Origin: Macquaria australasica
Lineage: Eukaryota > Chordata > Actinopteri > Centrarchiformes > Percichthyidae
Length of the DNA stretch: 64,000 nt
Direction of reading: 5' to 3'
Assembly: GCA_005408345.1 (NCBI GenBank)
Contig: SEMN01000178.1
Coordinates: 806,001-870,000, forward strand
Positions within the stretch are counted from its first letter, which is position 1. Each line of letters starts with the position of its first letter. Position numbers and translations under genes: made by a program. A model generated the notes under the pieces. It saw only the letters and a list, made by a program, of their open reading frames with translations. It did no database searches and was not told the origin of the DNA. Shown here one piece after another: positions 58,396-64,000 of the stretch.

Positions 58396-58679
58396 TGAGT
58401 GTTGTGCTTTTCTCACCCAACGTGTTATAAGCTTGTTGTTAGCTGTGTAGTCCCCCCGCTTAACTTAGTGTTAAGATATTGCCGTCATAGAAACAAAACC
58501 CACATGCAGCGTTTTTTTCTGTCACCGCACAAGCACATCCCAGCACTTCCCATCACCCTCCCAGAGAAAAAACACCAGAAAAAAACACTATGTGGATACA
58601 GGCCCAGTGCCCTGCCAGCACTTTTCTGCCAGAAAAAAAACTCTATGTGGACATAGGCCCTTACCCCCCCTTGTTACCA

Positions 58680-59253
58680 GGTATGGCTGGCTCAATACCC
58701 ACTTTCAGAGCCATGCTCTCCCTGTAGTTGCGGGGGTGCTGTTTGGCTCAGCAGCACAGCAGGCTTTGGAGTGGGGAATCCAGGCAAACCAGAATCTGCA
58801 GCAGAGACCTACACTCCTTCCGAGACAACGGCCTCCACAAGGTTATGGCATCAGTCGCCCTCAGCTGCCAGCTCATCCTGGTGGCTGCTCAAGGACCTCG
58901 CAATCCTTCTTGCAACCTGATCACAGCCACCGGGCTCCCACATGGCCAGCACCTCAGACGCAGGGGGGTCGGGGGTCTGGGTATCACCCCTGCAGGGGCC
59001 CTGAGGGCTCGGGGCTGGCTGTCGGAAGCTTCTCCCAGGGAAAGCTGCACTGCAGAGCCTTGGGTGTGCCAGGGCAAAGTTGGTTCATGTCCATTGATTT
59101 GAAAGACGCATATTTTCACGTTCTAATGGGGCTACATCACAGGCAGTACTATCAGTTCAAGGTGCTCCAATTTTATATTTTCCTAGCCCCACAGGTCTTC
59201 ATGCGGTGCATGCGTGCAGCACTGGCCCTAATGCAAGCCAACTGTATGCAAAT
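58680..59253 (+). pseudogene. DIRS-type reverse transcriptase, N-terminal part
   Basis: The frame to 59266 contains WFMSIDLKDAYFHVLMGLHH and RQYYQFKVLQF, then a PQVFMRCMRAALALM segment, which is the order seen in DIRS RT (SIDLKDAYFHVPI). The catalytic double-Asp box that should follow is missing because the palindrome at 59255 and a deletion replace it. Two short near-repeats around TATGTGGATACAGGCCC lie just upstream (58590 and 58641). Confidence 0.75.
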
Positions 59254-59254
59254 T

Positions 59255-59360
59255 CATGTCATGTGATGTGACACAGTTGGGTCTTACTGTATATATCTTA
59301 CTGTATATATTATATATGATATATACAGTAAGACCCAACTGTGTCACATCACATGGCATG
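59255..59360. repeat. Near-perfect palindrome, 43-bp arms
   Basis: Arms 59255-59297 and 59318-59360 differ at one position and surround 20 A/T-rich bases. The right arm runs into a second small palindrome centred on ATACATATATATGTAT (59360-59376). It interrupts the DIRS RT. Confidence 0.92.
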
Positions 59361-59449
59361 ATACATATATATGTATCTATCATGCCAGAAGTTGTCTTAT
59401 ACCCAGCCAAAGGCTAGTGTTCATTGGGGTAACCCTGGACTCCCTCCAC

Positions 59450-61226
59450 TCTTAAAATCTATAGGAAGGCCCTCCGTAATGCAAGAGCAGTTTACTACTC
59501 ATCATTAATAGAGGAAAATAAGAACAACCCCAGGTTTCTGTTCAGCACTGTAGCCAGGCTGACAGAGTCACAGCTCTGTTGAGCCATGTATTCCTATAGA
59601 TCTCAGTAGTAATGACTTCATGAACTTCTTTAATGATAAAATTTGATAAAAACTATTGGAGACAAAATTCAGCACATCCTGCCTTCAGCCGGTACTGATC
59701 TTCAAACACAGGAATCTTAGAAACAACTGTAAAACCTGATATACATTTAGACTGCTTTTCTCCCATCAACCTTAATCAACTAACTTCAATGATTTCTTCA
59801 TCTAAGCCATCAACGTGTCTCTTAGACCCTGTCCCAACTAGGCTGCTTAAAGAAATTTCACCCTAAGTTAGCACTTCTTTACTATATATGATCAATCTGT
59901 CCTTATTAAAAGGCTATGTGCCACAGTCCTTTAAAGTAGCTGTAATTAAACCTCTTCTTAAAAAGCCTACTCTTGATCCAGTGGTTTTTCTGCAAATTAT
60001 AGACCTATATCTAACCCCCCTTTTCTCTCTAAGATCCTTGAAAAAGCAGTCACCAATCAGTTGTGTGACTTTATACACAACAATAAGCTGTTTGAGGATT
60101 TTCAGTCAGGATTTAGAGTGCATCATAGCACAGAGACAGCACTGGTGAAAGTTACAAATGACCTTCTGATTGCATCAGACAAAGGATTCGTCTCTGTACT
60201 TGTCTTGTTAGATCTTAGTGCCGCATTCGATACCATTGACCATCACATTCTATTACAGAGACTAGAACATTTAATTGGCATTAAAGGCACCGCACTAAGC
60301 TGGTTTAAATCCTATTTATCAGATCGATATCAGTTGGTACATGTTAACGATGAATCCTCTATACACACCAAAGTTAGTCACGGAGGTCCACAAGGTTCTG
60401 TGCTTGGACCAATTCTATTCACCTTATATATGCTTCCTTTAGGCAATATTATCAGGAAGCACTCCATAAATTTTCATTGTTATGCAGATGATACCCAATT
60501 ATATTTATCGATCAAGCCAGATGAAACCAATCAATTAGCTAAACTTCAAGCATGCCTCAAGGACATAAAAACCTGGATGACCTGCAATTTTCTCATGTTA
60601 AACTCAGACAAAACCGAAGTTATTGTACTTGGCCCCGAACACCTGTAAAATCCAGAATAGAATTTAAAATCTTTCTCTTCACCTTCAAAGCCCTTAATGG
60701 TCAGGGACCATCATATCTTAAAGAGCTCATAGTACTCTATTACCCCACTAGAGCACTGCACTCCCAGAATGCAGGGATCCTTGTGGTTCCGAGAGTCTCC
60801 AAAAGAGCCAGAGCCTTCAGCTATCAAGTTCCTCTCCTGTGGAACCAGCTTCCAGTTTGTGTACAGGAGGCAGACACCCTCCTCACATTTAAGAGTAGGC
60901 TTAAGACTTTCCTCTTTGATAAAGCTTATAGTAGTGCTGACTCAGGTGAACCCTGAGCCACCCCTTAGTTATGCTGCTATAGGCCTAGACTGCTGGCAGA
61001 CTTCCTAGGATGCACTGAGCTCCTCTCTCCTCCTCTCCCTCTCCATCTGTACGCACTCTTATCCCATTAATGCTTGTTACTAATTCGACTTCTTCACTGT
61101 CGCCTAGTGCTTGCTCATGGTGGGAACTGTTGGGTCTCTGTAAATATAAAGAGTCGCTCTATATGAAAAAGTGCCCTGAGATAACCTTGTTATGATATGG
61201 CGCTATATAAATAAAACTGAATTAAA
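59450..61226 (+). mobile_element. L2-type LINE copy nested in DIRS RT gene
   Basis: Starts in the linker between endonuclease and RT (CTTAAAATCTATAGGAAGGC) and ends with GGCGCTATATAAATAAAACTGAATT. DIRS sequence lies on both sides. The RT part (59888-60648, two overlapping frames) has LDLSAAFDTIDH and YADD, but PQG is preceded by a changed residue (HGGPQGS for HGVPQGS). About 330 bases are missing at 60645, joining ...GPEHL to PVKSRIEF across a shared CCT. The C-terminal part is open to 60956. Confidence 0.88.
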
Positions 61227-62095
61227 ACTAGAGGCCAGACGCCAGCTTCTCTTCCTTTTTTCGGAAGAAGGGGGTTGAAGTTCAGCCTTTGTCTCAGGCT
61301 TATGGGTGTGTTGACAACAGTGACATTAGTAGTGCCACTGGGCCTCCTGTACTTGTGGGTGGCGATTCCAAGTTTGGACCAATGGCCTTCATTTAGATCT
61401 GAGGTGGCACAGATCCAAGAAGGTCACAGTGTCCAGCCGATATCTCTTAGCATTGCGGTCAAGGAGAGACAGGGCATATCTGGCCAGGGGTGTTTGAGTT
61501 GAGTTCGATCCCCCCGGTATGGTAAATGGACTTCATTTATATAGCACTTTTCAACCTTAACGGTTCCCAAAGTACTTTACATGGCAGCACAGAGCGGTGA
61601 GGGGGCTCCGGAAAGCACAGGAGATGGCGAAGCACATAAATATGCTTGATCTCAATTTAAATTTGGCGCTCCATGAGTTAGCAGCCATGTTCTTGTACGG
61701 TCCTGTACAAGTCAGCTGTCTACCATGTTAATTGTCAATGGTGCACCAGGTCAACACAGCAACTCCTCATATGTGCTTTCTCTCGCTTTTCCAGCCTCAG
61801 GGCCATGCACCTGCCAAAACCACAGAACATGGTGGCAGACTTTCTCTCCTCCCAGAAACCTCCCTCGGAGGAGTGGATATTGGTAGAGGCAATATGGGGC
61901 GAATATGGCACAGCAGAGGTGGACCTGTTTGCCTCGGAGTCCTCAGCACACTGTCCTCTCTGGTTCTCACTGATGGAGACAACAAGTCCAATGGGACAGC
62001 ATGCCCTGGCGCACCCACGGCCAGATCGCCTCCTCTATGCCTTCCCACCATTTCCACTGATAGGGGTAACGCTACACAGCGTTCAGCAAGTTAAC
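61227..62095 (+). pseudogene. DIRS-type RT end and RNase H, frameshifted
   Basis: FSLCLRLMGVLTTVTLVVPL and GLLYLW (61275-61380) match the RT C-terminal region of DIRS elements. A short dispersed repeat is inserted near 61518-61585. After it, LNLNLALHELAAMFL and MHLPKPQNMVADFLSSQKPP, then AEVDLFASESSAHCPLWFSL and LLYAFPPFPLI (61805-62060) match the RNase H end of DIRS pol. At least two frame changes separate these pieces. Confidence 0.8.
61518..61585 (+). repeat. Short dispersed repeat fragment
   Basis: TGGTAAATGGACTTCATTTA and ATAGCACTTTTCAAC followed by CAAAGTACTTTACATGGC. Same family as the start of 24905-25100. Confidence 0.7.
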
Positions 62096-62103
62096 TTAGC
62101 AAG

Positions 62104-62200
62104 TTAGTTGATATTAAATACTCGACCTGCGTGTGCGCAAGATGGATAACATCCAGTATTAAGCATTGCCTCTGGCAGTCATTCAGAATTCATATAATCG
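62104..62200 (-). repeat. DIRS-like right inverted terminal repeat
   Basis: GTTGATATTAAATAC and GGATAACATCCAGT are the inverted counterparts of the left copy. It begins 9 bases after the end of the RNase H-side frame. Confidence 0.8.
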
Positions 62201-63831
62201 TAATTAGGGCCCGAGCACTACAGTGCGTAGGACCCTATTGTATTTTTAAGGATTCTTATTAGGGCCCGAGCACTACAGTGCGTAGGACCCTATTGTATCT
62301 GTAAGGATTATTATTATTATTTCAACAAATGAATTGCATTTTTGGGGGGGTAAACGTGCCCGAAAACTCATGAAATTTTGCACATGTGTCAGAAGTGGTG
62401 AAAATTTACATATTTCATAGGTCTCACACATGGGGGGGCAAAATGGCTCAGTAGCGCCACCTATAGACGTTTAACAAACTACACGTTTCACCTACATGTA
62501 CCAAATTTGGTATACATGTGTATCATGTCCAGACGTACAAAAAAGCTAGTGGGACCGCCCCCCCAAACCCAACAGGAAGTCAGTTATTTTTAATTAACTG
62601 TTCATTTTTGGCGATTTCCTGCCCTCGTACTTTCGCAAACTCGTCCTACAGATTTTATCAGATCGCCTTCAAACTTGGACCATGGCTTCTCAACAAGATG
62701 GCCATCAAACAATACTCGTGGATTTTGTTTTTTTTACACGGTCTGCCCGTGAGGTGGCGTGGAAGTTAGGTGTTTCGCCACCAAACAGGAACTGGTTAAT
62801 AACTTCACTGTACATTGTCCTAGAGGCACCAAACTTACCACGTGTCATGAACCCCCCGCCCTGAACACGTCTATATGGTCATTTTCAGCCACACCCACAG
62901 TGCCACCTAGTGACGGCAGGAAATGTCACGTTTTACAGTCTGACATGCATCTCAGAGTGGGTTGAGCAGAACAACCTCAAAATTGGCCCATAAAGCCTAA
63001 AGAAGTTGATGATGCCATACAATCAATAATATTAAGTTTTCGCCAGAGGGCGTGGTCACGGCGGCGCGGCGAATGTCGATGGTCCATCATGAACAATCAA
63101 ACTCGGCTGAAAATGATTGGATCTTTTCCAAATTCCTCATGTGTGATGACATTCCCGCCCTGAACACATGTAGGGGTCAATATCGAATCAAAGTCATAGC
63201 GCCACCTGTTGACAACAGGATGTATCACGCCCAATACGTTTCAGTACACCTACCACGTTCATCCACATCAAATGTGGTGAGGATACACTTAAGACCTTCA
63301 TGATGCTTCACTGTGAAGATTGTGACTTTTCATCAAACGGCGTTTCCATGACAACGCCTTCTTCGCCATAAACAGGAAGTGGCTTATAACTGGACTGTAC
63401 ATTGTCCAAAACACCCCAAACTTGCCATGTTTCATGACCCCCCCGCCCTGAAGGTGTCTATATATATTCTAACATGCAGCAGCTTCTCTCTGCTCTCCTC
63501 TACGTGTCTGTCTGTTGTAGCTGGCATCTTGTCTACACACACGCACACACAGACAATCACGCTGTGCTACGTTTTCCTTCGCCGCCAGACAGGAAGTGGT
63601 TTATAACTCCACTGTACATTGTCCTACAGGCCCCAAACTTCCCATGTTTCATCACCCTCCCGCCCTGAAGGCGTCTATGTGTAAATGTCCGGCCACGGTC
63701 GTAGCGCCACCTAGTGACGGCATGAAATGACACGTTTTATGGTCTGACGTGTCGTGAAGCGGCGGACGCTGCACTCCCCGACGCGCGCAGGTGTGCGAGG
63801 GCCCGTTCATCGCTGCTTGCAGCTTTAATTA
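62201..63831. mobile_element. Teleost interspersed repeat with TAATTA at both ends
   Basis: It begins GGGCCCGAGCACTACAGTGC and ends GGGCCCGTTCATCGCTGCTT GCAGCTT, flanked by TAATTA at 62201-62206 and 63826-63831. The first 55 bases are present twice in tandem (62204-62258 and 62259-62313). Inside, a unit of about 150-200 bp with CACTGTACATTGTCC, a CATGAACCCCCCGCCCTGAA-like box and GCGCCACCTAGTGACGGC recurs about four times (62805, 63110, 63395 and 63612). No protein is encoded; the open frames are by-products. The class of this element is not known to me. Confidence 0.65.
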
Positions 63832-64000
63832 CATATGTAACTCGTTTAAACTCTTTTTCACTTTCTGATGTATCAGGGAAATTCCCCGCACTCACATGCC
63901 GATGTGCATTTGTGTTGCCATGGTTACTAAATGATTTGCTTATACAGAACACTTATAAGATCTCTTCCTTGACAGTTGACAATAAACAGATGGATTCAGT
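63832..64000. other. Right edge, nothing recognised
   Basis: A/T-rich sequence with an AATAAA at 63982; no gene or repeat border is seen. Confidence 0.5.

Larger units (their letters stand above)
54172..62200 (+). mobile_element. Degenerate DIRS-like retrotransposon, heavily invaded
   Basis: Inverted terminal repeats of about 95 bp (54172-54264 and 62104-62200) enclose gag-like and DIRS-type RT/RNase H remnants on the plus strand. DIRS elements carry inverted terminal repeats and a tyrosine recombinase in place of an integrase and make no target duplication, which fits the absence of one here. No recombinase frame was found; it may have been lost. Insertions inside: a hAT element (with its own solo LTR), a MADF-type fragment, a palindrome, an L2 and a short dispersed repeat. 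Confidence 0.75.

Noticed and set aside
60061..60648. RT frames as a host gene
   Set aside because: They match the L2 at 12883-13815 almost residue for residue and sit between L2 borders.
52963..64000. Further upstream amot exons
   Set aside because: I looked on the minus strand for coiled-coil or PPxY-containing exons with splice sites and found none; they must lie beyond the window.
1..64000. CRISPR arrays, bacterial operons, riboswitches, phage genes
   Set aside because: No regular spacer-repeat pattern or bacterial gene organisation exists; the window is a vertebrate genome.

Overview
The window looks like a teleost fish genome. Three vertebrate genes with normal GT-AG exon structure lie in a dense field of fish-type transposable elements: DD36E and DD34E Tc1/mariner, L2-type LINEs with a tail ending in TGAATTGAA repeats, a second LINE family ending in (TTATC)n, BEL/Pao, DIRS, hAT, solo LTRs and short inverted-repeat elements. 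No bacterial, CRISPR or phage features are present.

Host genes. (1) 1789-2340 (+) is the last coding exon of prrg3, a transmembrane Gla protein; its Gla-domain exons lie to the left of the window. (2) 23246-35792 (+) is a six-exon gene of the MFF/Miff family (mitochondrial and peroxisomal fission factor). The six exons I assigned by splice site keep one frame through all joins and give 278 codons plus stop, ending in a coiled coil and a tail anchor. (3) 52962-42728 (-) holds the last three coding exons of amot (angiomotin), ending in a PDZ-binding tail. The MFF-like gene and amot converge. In human, PRRG3 lies beside FATE1, a Miff-family gene, so the MFF-like gene here may be the fish counterpart of FATE1 rather than of MFF itself.

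Mobile DNA, left to right. 1-700 holds head-to-head pieces of a DD36E Tc1 element. 4595-8039 is a nearly full-length but broken LINE with a (TTATC)n tail. 9040-9235 is a Penelope-like terminus with a hammerhead-ribozyme-like core. 11299-16011 is a Tc1 remnant that took three L2 ends, including a 4.2-kb L2 keeping the end of a GDSL-esterase ORF1 and most of ORF2. 18849-19334 is an inverted-repeat element. 20749-22684 is a hAT-like element with an 8-bp target duplication and an L2 inside. 29142-30694 is a Tc1 element with about 215-bp inverted repeats and a transposase carrying one frameshift. 34448-34993 is another inverted-repeat element.

In the amot region, 43118-51792 is a complete-length BEL/Pao element (two 424-bp LTRs, TACAC duplication) inside the last amot intron, with a LINE inserted in its gag. 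Further right are a solo LTR (53129-53995, ATGT duplication) and a DIRS-like element (54172-62200) with inverted terminal repeats. The DIRS element has been invaded by a hAT element that itself holds a solo LTR (55623-56403, AACAT duplication), by an L2, and by a 43-bp-arm palindrome. The window ends in a teleost interspersed repeat (62201-63831).

All mobile-element genes seen carry at least one stop or frameshift. Genes and boundaries were assigned by reading the sequence; no database search was run.
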